Positions 8,739-16,881 of a DNA stretch of 64,000 bases are shown here, piece after piece. The stretch covers positions 1-64,000 of the forward strand of contig NZ_JOEH01000014.1 in NCBI RefSeq assembly GCF_000719095.1, read 5' to 3'. The number at the start of each line of letters is the position of its first letter. The stretch's first letter is position 1. The position numbers and the translations under genes are program-made. The notes under the pieces are model-generated. The model was not told the DNA's origin, made no database searches, and saw nothing but the letters and a program-made list of their open reading frames with translations. The stretch is from Streptacidiphilus jeojiense. Its GTDB lineage: Bacteria; Actinomycetota; Actinomycetes; Streptomycetales; Streptomycetaceae.

Positions 8739-9422
8739 CTAGCGACGTAGCGCGAGGAAGTGCCGGTCCCGACAGTCCCAGGCGTCGATCGGAGCGAACC
8801 CGGCCAGGAGCGCGCAGCGGACGGTGGCGGGGGCGCCCAGCCGGGCCCAGGGAAAGGTGGGCCCGCTGCGGCCCGAGGCGTCCTCCACGGCCACGGTGAC
8901 GCGTTCGTCCAGATCGCCGGGTTCGACTTCGACCAACAGCACACCGTCGTGGCACAGGAGTTCGGCGGCACGCCGCAGCAGAGCCGACGGGTCCCCGCCG
9001 ATGCCGAGGTTGCCGTCGGCCAGCAGGGCGGTGCCCCAGCGGTTCTCCCGCGGAAGCCGGTCGAAGACCGATCGGCACAGTGCGTTGCCGCCCATTCCCC
9101 GGGTCCGGGACACCGCCGTGTGCGTGATGTCCACCCCCAGGGCGGGCAGGCCGCAGGTCTGCAGTTCGGCGACCAGACGACCCGGCCCGCAGCCGATGTC
9201 CAGCGTCGGCAGTCCGCGTCGCAGGCAGCGGGAGAGCAGGGTCCAGTCGGCCTGATCGGGTGGGGCGAACCAGCGTTCCAGGTCCAGACGCTGCCGGTGG
9301 CCGTCCTCGCGGCGCAGCCACAGCGGGCCGCTGCCGGTGCGCATCGCCTCGGTGTAGGGATCATCGGCCCAAGGACGGGGGCAGGGGGTGGGGCCATGAG
9401 CGAGGATCCCGAGAGAGTTCAC
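8739..9422 (-). CDS. Class I SAM-dependent methyltransferase
   Basis: The protein has 227 residues. Motif I is LDIGCGPGRLVAEL (about residues 73-86), motif II ends in GVDITHTAV, and VLLVEVEPGD forms a later strand. The N-terminus WADDPYTEAMRTGSGPLWLR matches a group of actinobacterial methyltransferases found beside DUF2064 and molybdopterin genes. The GTG start overlaps the TGA of the upstream GT2-DUF2064 gene by 4 bases. Substrate is unknown. Confidence 0.85.
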   Translation of the reverse strand: MNSLGILAHGPTPCPRPWADDPYTEAMRTGSGPLWLRREDGHRQRLDLERWFAPPDQADWTLLSRCLRRGLPTLDIGCGPGRLVAELQTCGLPALGVDITHTAVSRTRGMGGNALCRSVFDRLPRENRWGTALLADGNLGIGGDPSALLRRAAELLCHDGVLLVEVEPGDLDERVTVAVEDASGRSGPTFPWARLGAPATVRCALLAGFAPIDAWDCRDRHFLALRR

Positions 9423-10804
9423 CCGGCTGCTCCCTGCGCCGCGGGCGGTACTGTCCCAGCACTGACGGCACTGACGGCACCGGCGGTGACGGTGTGCCAG
9501 GTGCGCGCGAAGTGACTTCCCGGCGCGAGAGCTGCGACCTCAGCTGCGTCTGCGACCGTGTCGACGTCGTTGAGTACGGGCAGGGTGGCGACCCGCAGTC
9601 CCGCCTGAGCAAGCCGGTCCTGCAGCGCCACGCCCGTAGAGGAACAGGACATCGGAACGCCGAGCAGCAGTCGACGAGCCAGCTCCGCGTCCGGTCGGGC
9701 CAGTCCGAAAGCCCAGAATCCCCCGTCCGCGGCGGGCCCGAACCAGGCGTCGGCGCCCGCCCTCGACCCCTGCGACAGCGCTTCGGCGAGCACCTGGGCC
9801 CGCAACTGCGGGGTGTCCATGCCGACCAGCAGCGCAGGTCCACCGTCCGGATCGGACACGGCGCCGAAGGCGTCGGCCAGCCGGACGTCCAGACCACCGC
9901 CGCTCTGCGGCACGACCTCCCATCCGGACGGGATCCAGGGCCCCGTCGGGCCCTCCAGGACCAGCACCCGTCGCGCGGCCGGCACCCGGGCCAGGGCGGC
10001 GAAGGTGTCTGCCAGTGCTGCCTGGGCGAGTCCCGCTGCCAGCTCGGGTGTGCAGGCCGGCGACAGGCGGGTCTTGACCCGTCCGGGCTCTGGGGATTTC
10101 GCGATGACCAGCAGTGTGGGCAACCGGGCGGCCAGGATCGCGCGCATGTCATGGATCGCCTGCCGGGTGCCGCGCAGGGTACCGGTGACCTTCGATCTTC
10201 CGGAGCGCGGATGGTAGCCGACGTCCTGCTCGGCGATGCGCATTCCGGCCGCGGCGGAGTGGATCACCATCTCCAGCGGGTAGCCGGAGCGGCGGTCGCT
10301 GAGCCCCAGGTCCAGCAGCCGGTCCCGGCGCGCGGCCCGCATGGGACCGAGATCGTGCAAGTCCACACCGAGGCGAGCACGTAGTCTGCGGGCCAGTTCG
10401 CGGTTGGCCAGCCGGGCATGCACGGGCCAGGCCTCGGGCCGGGTCGGCCGCCGTCGCCCCAGAACCAGGTCAGCGGTGCCCGCGCCGACAGTGGCGACCA
10501 GGCCCGGGAGCTCGGCCGGGTCCAGCGAAGCGTCGCAGTCGCAGAAGCACACGATGTCGGCCGTCGCCGCCATCAGCCCGGCGTGGCAGGCGGCTCCGAA
10601 TCCGCGCCTGGGCTCGGTGATCACCAGCGCGCCGAGTGAACGGGCCAGCGCAGCGGAACCGTCCGTCGAGCCGTTGTCCACCACGATCGCGCGGTACCCG
10701 TCCGGCATCCGCTGCAGCACCCACGGCAGGGCTGCTGCCTCGTCCAGGCAGGGCAGGACGACATCCACACACGTCGCAGCCGGTCCCGGAAGGAAATCTG
10801 TCAT
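9419..10804 (-). CDS. Bifunctional GT2 glycosyltransferase - DUF2064 (TIGR04282-like) protein
   Basis: The protein has 461 residues. Residues 1-225 are a GT-A family 2 domain (VDVVLPCLDEAAALPWVLQ, IVVDNGSTDGSA, and a DCDASLDP metal-binding motif). Residues 228-440 are a DUF2064 nucleotidyltransferase-like domain (LLVIAKSPEPGRVKTRLSP, LLVGMDTPQL, GPAADGGFWAFGL). DUF2064 proteins are annotated in arsenosugar biosynthesis, so a sugar-transfer role on a small molecule or lipid is plausible. ATG at 10804 is preferred to an in-frame TTG two codons upstream; no clear Shine-Dalgarno is visible, so the mRNA may be leaderless. It heads the set continuing through the methyltransferase and GT-C genes. 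Confidence 0.88.
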   Translation of the reverse strand: MTDFLPGPAATCVDVVLPCLDEAAALPWVLQRMPDGYRAIVVDNGSTDGSAALARSLGALVITEPRRGFGAACHAGLMAATADIVCFCDCDASLDPAELPGLVATVGAGTADLVLGRRRPTRPEAWPVHARLANRELARRLRARLGVDLHDLGPMRAARRDRLLDLGLSDRRSGYPLEMVIHSAAAGMRIAEQDVGYHPRSGRSKVTGTLRGTRQAIHDMRAILAARLPTLLVIAKSPEPGRVKTRLSPACTPELAAGLAQAALADTFAALARVPAARRVLVLEGPTGPWIPSGWEVVPQSGGGLDVRLADAFGAVSDPDGGPALLVGMDTPQLRAQVLAEALSQGSRAGADAWFGPAADGGFWAFGLARPDAELARRLLLGVPMSCSSTGVALQDRLAQAGLRVATLPVLNDVDTVADAAEVAALAPGSHFARTWHTVTAGAVSAVSAGTVPPAAQGAAG

Positions 10805-10958
10805 GCGCAAACGCTATGAGAAGCAGGCGGACAAATGCCGCATCACCACGTTACCGAAGTCCTACGGAGATCCCTGGCGCCAGGAACCGACACGGCGGAG
10901 CCGGATGCTTCTCCCCCGCTGCTCCGGGAGCCGGACGGCCGCAGGCCGGTGTTCCGTC

Positions 10959-11534
10959 CTACGACTTCGCGGCGACACCTTGGGCCAGGGCGAGCCAGGC
11001 AAGCATGCCGAAGTCCACCGCCGCGATACCCATGCTCGCCAGTGCGCACCCTGCCGTCACCGCGCCGCGGCAAGCGATCCGGGTCGTGGGACGCACCACC
11101 CACCATGTCGCGACCAGCGCGAGAACCAGCCCGGCCACGCCCGCCAGGGCATGCACGCCCACGGTGATCCCATGTGCCCGGGACAGGTGCCGACCTGCCA
11201 GCGCGGTCGCGGCGAAGGCTGTCAGGAGTGCGGCCGCGGGGACACCCAGAGGGCGCAGCTGGTCGTCCTGCGGGAGTGCGGGTGCCACCTCCTCGCCGGC
11301 GGCCGGGGCAACGACCGGATTCCCCGGGGCAAAGGGCACTCCGCCGACCGGGCAGTCATCCGATTCCGGCGTCGGTCCGAGCTCGGACACGGTAGCCGGC
11401 TCCGGTTCAGGCGCCGACGGCGCGGACCCGGTCGCTGCCACCGGCCGGGCAGGGACGCGTGTGCTCGCGGCTGCGACTGCTGGGGTCGTTGCCCGCGAGC
11501 GCCGCCGCCGCTTGCGCTTGGACGATGTGGGCAT
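10959..11534 (-). CDS. Hypothetical membrane protein with basic, Pro/Ala-rich N-terminus
   Basis: The protein has 191 residues. It starts with a highly basic stretch (SSKRKRRRRSR), has a Pro/Ala/Glu-rich linker to about residue 95, and ends with three hydrophobic segments (about 105-125, 130-155, 160-185). The ATG at 11534 follows GGGAGGGCGG, a strong ribosome binding site; the longer frame upstream is rejected. No family is recognised. It lies 52 bases downstream of a small Cys-containing protein on the same strand. Confidence 0.6.
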   Translation of the reverse strand: MPTSSKRKRRRRSRATTPAVAAASTRVPARPVAATGSAPSAPEPEPATVSELGPTPESDDCPVGGVPFAPGNPVVAPAAGEEVAPALPQDDQLRPLGVPAAALLTAFAATALAGRHLSRAHGITVGVHALAGVAGLVLALVATWWVVRPTTRIACRGAVTAGCALASMGIAAVDFGMLAWLALAQGVAAKS

Positions 11535-11586
11535 CCGCCCTCCCGGGAGAGCGCCCCGTTGGGGGCGGGATGGATGGAGCAGCAGC

Positions 11587-11802
11587 TCAGCAAGGTGCTG
11601 CGGCCAGCACCTTGCGGTACGCCTGCAGGCACGGTGCGCACTGACGCTCTGTGAGCTCTCGTTCCCTCGGTACGGTGTCCGGAGGGGGCAGGTGTCGTCC
11701 ACACAGCATCGGGGCGTCCTGCCCCGCTGTTATGTGCCACACGAGGGCTTTGAGTCCTGCTTCGCCCGCCGCCACCGCGAGCTCCGGACGCATCTGATGC
11801 AC
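11587..11802 (-). CDS. Small Cys-rich protein, possible zinc-binding
   Basis: The protein has 71 residues. The C-terminal half carries LCGRHLPPPD and RQCAPCLQAYRK, a single Cys followed about 25 residues later by CxxC, which resembles small actinobacterial zinc-binding proteins. A GGGAGG five bases before GTG at 11802 sets the start; a longer in-frame reading would run into the transporter remnant upstream and is not used. Function is unknown. Confidence 0.6.
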   Translation of the reverse strand: MHQMRPELAVAAGEAGLKALVWHITAGQDAPMLCGRHLPPPDTVPRERELTERQCAPCLQAYRKVLAAAPC

Positions 11803-11942
11803 GCTTTCCTCCCTCGGTGTCCTCCCACGTGCAGGCCGAGGACGTGGTCCTGTTCGGACGCTATCCCCTCCCTGACGGACCGGCATCCCGAGCCACTCGT
11901 GCGGCCGAGCAGTCGAACAGTCCCCTGCCGGGCGGTCGGCGG

Positions 11943-12295
11943 TCAGTCCCGGCGGTCGGCCAGGGGCTCGCCGACCGCAGCGCGGATGGCGGCGGCCAGG
12001 GCCCTGCGGGTTGCCGTGCAACCGGGACGGGGCCACGGCCGGATCCGCACGGAGGTCCTTCACCAGTGCCCAGCACAGTGCCAGCATCACCAGCACGAAC
12101 GGCAGTGCCACCAGGATCGTGGCCCGTTGCAGACCCTGCAGGCCGCCGGCCACCAGGAGCACGGCGGCAACCGCACCCATCAGTACACCCCAACTGACCA
12201 CCAGCCAGGTGCGCGGGTGCAGCGCGCCGCTCTGCGAGAGCGACCCCAGCACCAGCGGGGCCGAGTCCGCGCTGGTGCTGAAGTAGGTCAACCCG
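11943..12295 (-). pseudogene. 3' remnant of a BCCT-family (betaine/carnitine/choline) transporter gene
   Basis: The frame reads YFSTSADSAPLVLG, then WGVLMGAVAAVLLVAGGLQ, then ATILVALPFVLVMLALCWAL and VKDLRADP. This is the last transmembrane part of BCCT transporters, where a TSADSAS-type motif precedes the final helices. The N-terminal roughly 400 residues are missing: the similarity stops at about 12295, exactly where an unrelated truncated gene begins on the other strand. Beyond the KDLRADP segment a different frame gives a more natural tail ending at a TGA at 11943-11945, suggesting an additional frameshift near 12030. Not expected to make a working transporter. Confidence 0.75.
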
Positions 12296-12853
12296 GACTT
12301 CGCGATCGCGTTCGTCTCCCGATTCGGCGTCGTGACCGGCTATTTCATCGTCCAGTCCTACAGCTTCTACATCCTGTTGGCCTACATCAAGGTCGCCCCC
12401 GCGGACGCCGCCTCCACCATGGGCTTCCTGATGGTGGTCAGCGCCCTGTCGATGGTCGTCGCCGCGGTGGCCATCGGCAAGCTCGCCGACCGCTTCGGCC
12501 GGATCAAGCTCTTCGTCCTCGGCTCCGGAGTCCTGGCCGCGCTGTCGCTGTTCATCCCGATGCTGTCCCCGACGGTCAACGGCATGATCGTGTTCAATGT
12601 CGTCAACGGCCTGGCCTTTGGCATGTACATGGCCGTCGACATGGCCCTGATCACCAAGGTGCTACCGCGCGGCGAGGACGCCGGCAAGGACATGGGCCTG
12701 ATCAACATCGCCAACGCGGCCCCGCAGGTCGCTGCCCCGTTCATCGCCTCGGCGATCGTCACCTCGTGGGGCTACTCGGCGATGTTCCCGCTCTGCGCCT
12801 GCATCGCGTTGGGCGGTGCGTCGCTGGTGGTGCTCGTGAAGTCGGTGCGCTGA
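12287..12853 (+). pseudogene. 3' remnant of an MFS transporter gene
   Basis: The frame is open from just after a TAG at 12284 and reads NPDFAIAFVSRFGVVTGYF, LADRFGRIKLFVLGSG and MALITKVLPRGEDAGKDMG before a normal C-terminus. This corresponds to the second half of a major facilitator protein (the GxLADRFGRxK loop followed by helices 8-12). The first six helices are absent. A GTG at 12332 could start a 173-residue product, but half an MFS transporter is unlikely to work. The break point coincides with that of the BCCT remnant on the opposite strand. Confidence 0.75.
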
Positions 12854-12985
12854 GCCCTGTCCGTGCCCACCGTCGCGACGGCAGCACCTCCGCCCCAGTC
12901 GCGACAGTGAACTGACGCCGTGCCACGCAGCGACCGTCCGTCGAGCAGTTCCTGGTGAAAGCGGGCTGAAACTCCGCCGGTGTGG

Positions 12986-13015
12986 GCCCTGGTACCGCTA
13001 CCTCGGTACCAGGGC
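12986..13015. terminator. 12-bp hairpin between the MFS remnant and tetR
   Basis: GCCCTGGTACCG at 12986-12997 is perfectly complementary to CGGTACCAGGGC at 13004-13015, with a 6-base loop CTACCT. It lies between two convergent genes and has no long T-tract, as is common for high-GC actinobacterial terminators; it may serve both directions. Confidence 0.7.
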
Positions 13016-13040
13016 TTGCTGCCAGGGTCGGTTCAGGCCC

Positions 13041-13610
13041 TCAGCGGTGGTCGAGGGCGTGGGCGAGTTCGTCGGCGGCTTCGCGGACTCGGGTCGAGCA
13101 GGTGGCGGTGTCCGGCTCTTCGACCCAGCGTCCGAAGCCGGTGCGGAAGATGGCGACGCCGACGTTCGCCAGCAGGGCCGCCGTCGGCGGGGCGGCCCCG
13201 CGCTGTTGAAGGGCCGCGTCCAGGGCGTCGGAGACGGCGGCGAACTTGGTGCGGCCGCGCTCTTTCAGTTCGGTGCTGCTGTCGACGATCGCCTGTCGCT
13301 GCGCGGCGTGCGGGGCGACCCGGGCCGCCACCGTGTCGCCGACCCGTTCGAGGGAGCTGAGCAGGGCTTCGAACGGTGTGAGCCCCGCGTCGGCCGTCAG
13401 CACCGCGTCGGCGAGCACGGCCGGAAGCTGATCCGAGCCGGCGAAGAGCACGTCGCGCTTGTCCGCGAAGTAGCGGGAGAAGGTGCGACGGGTCAGCCCG
13501 GCGCGCTCGGTGATCTGCGCGACCGTGACGTTCTCGTACCCGTGCTCCAGGAACAGCTCCAGCGCGGCCTCGCGCAGCCGTTCCTCCGTTCCCTGCTCCC
13601 AACGCGGCAT
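13041..13610 (-). CDS. TetR-family transcriptional regulator
   Basis: The protein has 189 residues. The N-terminal helix-turn-helix (residues 10-55: AALELFLEHGYENVTVAQI, then TERAGLTRRTFSRYFADKRD) is canonical TetR/AcrR. The C-terminal ligand domain is short and not assignable. It is divergent from an SDR gene across 93 bases that contain two inverted copies of a 15-bp operator-like sequence, so it probably represses itself and the SDR gene. Confidence 0.9.
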   Translation of the reverse strand: MPRWEQGTEERLREAALELFLEHGYENVTVAQITERAGLTRRTFSRYFADKRDVLFAGSDQLPAVLADAVLTADAGLTPFEALLSSLERVGDTVAARVAPHAAQRQAIVDSSTELKERGRTKFAAVSDALDAALQQRGAAPPTAALLANVGVAIFRTGFGRWVEEPDTATCSTRVREAADELAHALDHR

Positions 13611-13627
13611 GGTCGGAATCCTAGCAG

Positions 13628-13679
13628 TGATGACTCAGTGGGTCATCGGGTGCTATCGTGATGTCTCACTGAGTCATCA
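13628..13679. promoter_or_regulatory. Paired TetR operator-like sites in the tetR/SDR divergent promoter
   Basis: TGATGACTCAGTG (13628-13640) and CACTGAGTCATCA (13667-13679) are perfect 13-base inverted copies. Each lies in a 15-bp partly palindromic unit (TGACTCAGTGGGTCA and TGTCTCACTGAGTCA) with centres 31 bp apart, near three helical turns. A TATCGT that could be a -10 lies between them. This spacing suits two repressor dimers on one DNA face. Confidence 0.65.
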
Positions 13680-13703
13680 GCTCGGCATACCAGGAGGAGC
13701 ACC

Positions 13704-14429
13704 ATGGCACTCACCGGTCAGCGCATCGTCGTCATCGGCGGCAGTTCCGGCATGGGACTGGCCACGGCCCACGCGGCCGCCGGAGCCGGCGCTGTCGTCA
13801 CCATCGCCTCGAGCAGCAAGGAGCGCATCGACGCCGCGCTCGCCGAACTGCCGGACTCGTGCGACGGCGCCGCACTGGACGTGCGCGACGAGGCGGCCGT
13901 CGCCGACCTGTTCGCCCGCGTCGGCGCACTCGACCATGTGGTGTTCACCGCCGGCGACCAGCCCGATCGCCGCGCGCTCGCGGCGCTCCCGCTCGACCAG
14001 GCCCGCCGCACCTTCGACGTGCGGTTCTGGGGAGCCGTCGCCGTCGCCAAGCACGCGGCCCCGCACATCCGACCCGGCGGTTCGATCACCCTCACCTCGG
14101 GGACTGTCGGCGTCCGCCCGGTCCCCGGCGCCGCCCTCGCCTCCGCCGGATCCGCGGCCACCGAGGGCCTCACCCGCGGACTGGCCGTCGATCTCGCCCC
14201 GGTCCGCGTCAATGCCGTTCGCTCCGGCGCCGTCCGCACCCCGCTGTGGGAGGCCGTTCCCGAGCCCCAGCGCGCGGCGGTGTTCGACAGCCTCGCGCGC
14301 CGCGCTCTCACCGGTGCGATAGGTGAGCCGCAGCAGATCGCCGCGGCTCACCTCTACCTGATGGAGAACCAGTTCGTCACCGGCACCGTGCTCCCCGTCG
14401 ACGGCGGCTCGCTTCTGACCGGCAACTGA
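13704..14429 (+). CDS. SDR-fold protein lacking the YxxxK catalytic motif
   Basis: The protein has 241 residues. The Rossmann dinucleotide motif is VVIGGSSGMGLA (residues 9-20), with LDVRD and VFTAGD strands as in classical short-chain dehydrogenases, and the C-terminal PVDGGSLL is typical. The serine is present in TLTSGTVG, but where YxxxK should be the sequence is ALASAGSAATEGLTR, so both Tyr and Lys are replaced. The same change occurs in some actinobacterial SDRs, so this is probably a divergent subfamily rather than decay. AGGAGG precedes the ATG. Regulated by the adjacent TetR. Confidence 0.85.
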   Translation: MALTGQRIVVIGGSSGMGLATAHAAAGAGAVVTIASSSKERIDAALAELPDSCDGAALDVRDEAAVADLFARVGALDHVVFTAGDQPDRRALAALPLDQARRTFDVRFWGAVAVAKHAAPHIRPGGSITLTSGTVGVRPVPGAALASAGSAATEGLTRGLAVDLAPVRVNAVRSGAVRTPLWEAVPEPQRAAVFDSLARRALTGAIGEPQQIAAAHLYLMENQFVTGTVLPVDGGSLLTGN

Positions 14430-14474
14430 CGGCAGCGGTACCGTCGACCGCGGGGTCGTGCGGACTGCGCTGCG

Positions 14475-14909
14475 TCACTGGTAGAGGTCCCACACCGCCG
14501 ATCCCGCCTCGGTGGTCAGGGCCAGGTCAAGCAGTGGTTCACGGGCTGCGGAGATGAGGCCGTCCAACTGCCGGGCTCCGTCGGCGGCGGCGCTCAGCGC
14601 GAGGACGGCATCGGCCGAACGCTGCGTCTGCGCTCCCTCCTCCTTCACGCTGATGAGGATGTTGCGCTGGCGCATGCTGGCGAGCTGGCCGGCCATGTTC
14701 TCGAAGGCCTGGACCAGATCCCGGTTGGCGTCGCGGAGCGAGTCGAGGTGTTCGAGGACCGCCCCCGGCGTCTCGGCGCCGCCGGCCCCGTCGGCGACGG
14801 AAGCGGCCAGTACCTTCACGGCGGCTGCGACCGCCGCGCTCACCTGCTGGGAACGGTCGATCGCGCCCTTGCCGCCGGTCCACTCCGTCTCGAACGCGAA
14901 TTCAGCCAT
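14475..14909 (-). CDS. Hypothetical helical protein
   Basis: The protein has 144 residues from ATG at 14909, preceded by GAAGG and GAGGAGG. The product is Ala-rich and predicted all-helical, with Ala/Ser heptad-like stretches (QQVSAAVAAAVKVLAASVAD, NRDLVQAFENMAGQLASMRQ) and ends SAVWDLYQ. I recognise no family. The frame is open further upstream to 15101, but that part has no start site and odd composition. Confidence 0.5.
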   Translation of the reverse strand: MAEFAFETEWTGGKGAIDRSQQVSAAVAAAVKVLAASVADGAGGAETPGAVLEHLDSLRDANRDLVQAFENMAGQLASMRQRNILISVKEEGAQTQRSADAVLALSAAADGARQLDGLISAAREPLLDLALTTEAGSAVWDLYQ

Positions 14910-15264
14910 GAGAGCCTTCGTCCTCCTCGATCGCGCCTTCAGTGGAGACCAGCCTGCCATGTCCTTGCCGATCAGCCGTGGACCTCCGTCCGGACACCGC
15001 CGGTGCACAAGGGCCGGGAGTCCGGCCGCTGGGTCGATGTCCCCGGCTTCAGCCGCGGCAATTGAAGGCAGGTCAGCCAGGCCCATTGACATGAATCGCA
15101 CAGCAGCGGGACAGTGGCGCAGTCCTCACGCACGTCTGCACGATGTTCGGTTCTGCCGGGCTTCGCCCGCCCACACGGCGGACGTGCAAGGGGCCTGCTC
15201 CGTGCCCTCCCTCCCGAAGCGGACCGTTCTTCGGACGTGCCCGCCTTCGGAAGGGGAACGGTTC
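14910..15264. other. 355-base intergenic region upstream of the sialidase-like gene
   Basis: It separates two divergent genes and should hold their promoters. Short frames here look like composition artefacts. I see no hairpin, tRNA or repeat. GAAGGGGAACGG just before 15265 is the ribosome binding site of the secreted protein. Confidence 0.5.
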
Positions 15265-16782
15265 ATGTCCTTGGCATCATTACTCCTACGTCTGGCCAGA
15301 CCCGGCCTGGTGACCGCGGCCCTGTCCGCGGCCGGGCTGCTCTTCACGGCGGGAACCGCCACCGCGGCTCCGGCACTGACCCAGCTGAGCACCGACCCCT
15401 ACACCAACACCACCAGCCAGCACGCCACCGAGGTCGAGCCGGACACCTTCGCCTACGGCTCCACCATCGTCTCGGCCTTCCAGGTCGGCCGGTTCACCGA
15501 CGGCGGCGGTTCCAACGTCGGCTTCGCCACCTCAACCGACAGCGGCGCCACCTGGACCAACGGGTTCCTGCCCGGGATCACCACCCAGGCCGGCGGCAGC
15601 TACGCCCGGGTCAGTGACGCCTCGGTGGCCTACGACGCCAAGCACAACGTCTGGCTGGTCTCCGCCATCCCGATCACCGCGTCGGTGACCGTGCCCGCCG
15701 TCTTCACCAGCCGCTCCACCGACGGCGGACACACCTGGGGCAACCCGGTGACCACCGCCACCGGCTCCAGCCTGGACAAGAACTGGATCGTCTGCGACAA
15801 CACCGCCACCAGCGCCTTCTACGGCAACTGCTACACCGAGTACGACAACAACGGCAACGGCGACCGCATCCAGATGACCACCTCCTCCGACGGCGGTCTC
15901 ACCTGGGGCGCCCCGAAGACCACCGCCAACAACGCCACCGGCCTGGGCGGCCAGCCCGTGGTGCAGCCCAACGGCACCGTGGTGGTCCCCATCGCCAGCG
16001 CCTCGGAGACCTCCATCCGGGCCTTCACCTCCACCAACGGCGGCAGCAGCTGGACCAGCGCCACCACGGTGACCACCGTCAGCACCTACACCGTGCACGG
16101 CTCCCTGCGCAGCGGACCGCTGCCCTCGGCCGAGATCGACGCGGCCGGCAAGGTCTACGTGGTCTGGCAGGACTGCCGCTTCCGCACCAGCGGCGGCGCC
16201 TGCACCTCCAACGACATCGTGATGTCGACCAGCACCAACGGCACCACCTGGTCCACCGTGGTCCGCATCCCCATCGACGCGACCACCAGCACCGTCGACC
16301 ACTTCATCCCCGGCCTGGCCGTGGACCCGACCACCTCGGGCAGCACCGCGCACCTGGCGCTGGCCTACTACTACCACCCGGTCGCCAACTGCACCGCCGC
16401 CACCTGCCAGTTGGACGTCGGATACCTCTCCTCCACCAACGGCGGCAGCACCTGGAGCACGCCGACCCAGCTGGCCGGGCCGATGAGCCACTCCTGGCTG
16501 GCCAGCACCACCCAGGGGACCATGGTCGGCGACTACATCTCGACCTCCTTCTCCGCCGGAACCGCCCACCCGGTCTTCGCCGTGGCCACCGCCCCCACCG
16601 GATCGGTCTTCCACGAGGCGATGTACACCCCGGCCACCGGACTCAGCGCCGCGGCCGGCACCGCGGCGGCCGTACCCGCCACCACCCGGCAGAACCTGGC
16701 CTCGGCCCGACTGGCCGCGATCGCCTACGCCCAGTGGCTGGCGGCCGGCGGCACCTCAGGAGGCGGTGAGGACAGCCCCTGA
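15265..16782 (+). CDS. Secreted sialidase-like (BNR/Asp-box) protein
   Basis: The protein has 505 residues. A Sec signal peptide covers residues 1-34 (basic start, hydrophobic LVTAALSAAGLLFTAG, cleavage near ATA-AP). The mature part carries at least five Asp boxes (STDSGATW, STDGGHTW, SSDGGLTW, STNGGSSW, STNGGSTW), the hallmark of the six-bladed sialidase beta-propeller. The Arg triad of true sialidases is not obvious to me, so it may be a non-sialidase exo-glycosidase or a binding propeller. Ser/Thr content is very high. A strong hairpin follows the stop; the gene appears monocistronic. Confidence 0.8.
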   Translation: MSLASLLLRLARPGLVTAALSAAGLLFTAGTATAAPALTQLSTDPYTNTTSQHATEVEPDTFAYGSTIVSAFQVGRFTDGGGSNVGFATSTDSGATWTNGFLPGITTQAGGSYARVSDASVAYDAKHNVWLVSAIPITASVTVPAVFTSRSTDGGHTWGNPVTTATGSSLDKNWIVCDNTATSAFYGNCYTEYDNNGNGDRIQMTTSSDGGLTWGAPKTTANNATGLGGQPVVQPNGTVVVPIASASETSIRAFTSTNGGSSWTSATTVTTVSTYTVHGSLRSGPLPSAEIDAAGKVYVVWQDCRFRTSGGACTSNDIVMSTSTNGTTWSTVVRIPIDATTSTVDHFIPGLAVDPTTSGSTAHLALAYYYHPVANCTAATCQLDVGYLSSTNGGSTWSTPTQLAGPMSHSWLASTTQGTMVGDYISTSFSAGTAHPVFAVATAPTGSVFHEAMYTPATGLSAAAGTAAAVPATTRQNLASARLAAIAYAQWLAAGGTSGGGEDSP

Positions 16783-16795
16783 CCCCGCCTCGGTC

Positions 16796-16835
16796 CCGGG
16801 CAGGGGCCACAGCACCCGACACGGCCCCTGCCCGG
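16796..16835 (+). terminator. 13-bp hairpin after the sialidase-like gene
   Basis: CCGGGCAGGGGCC (16796-16808) pairs perfectly with GGCCCCTGCCCGG (16823-16835) across a 14-base loop, 13 bases after the stop codon. There is no T-tract. Confidence 0.7.
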
Positions 16836-16881
16836 ACTGACGGGCTGTCACCACGCTGTTTGAGCGCACCCTCGATCCACC

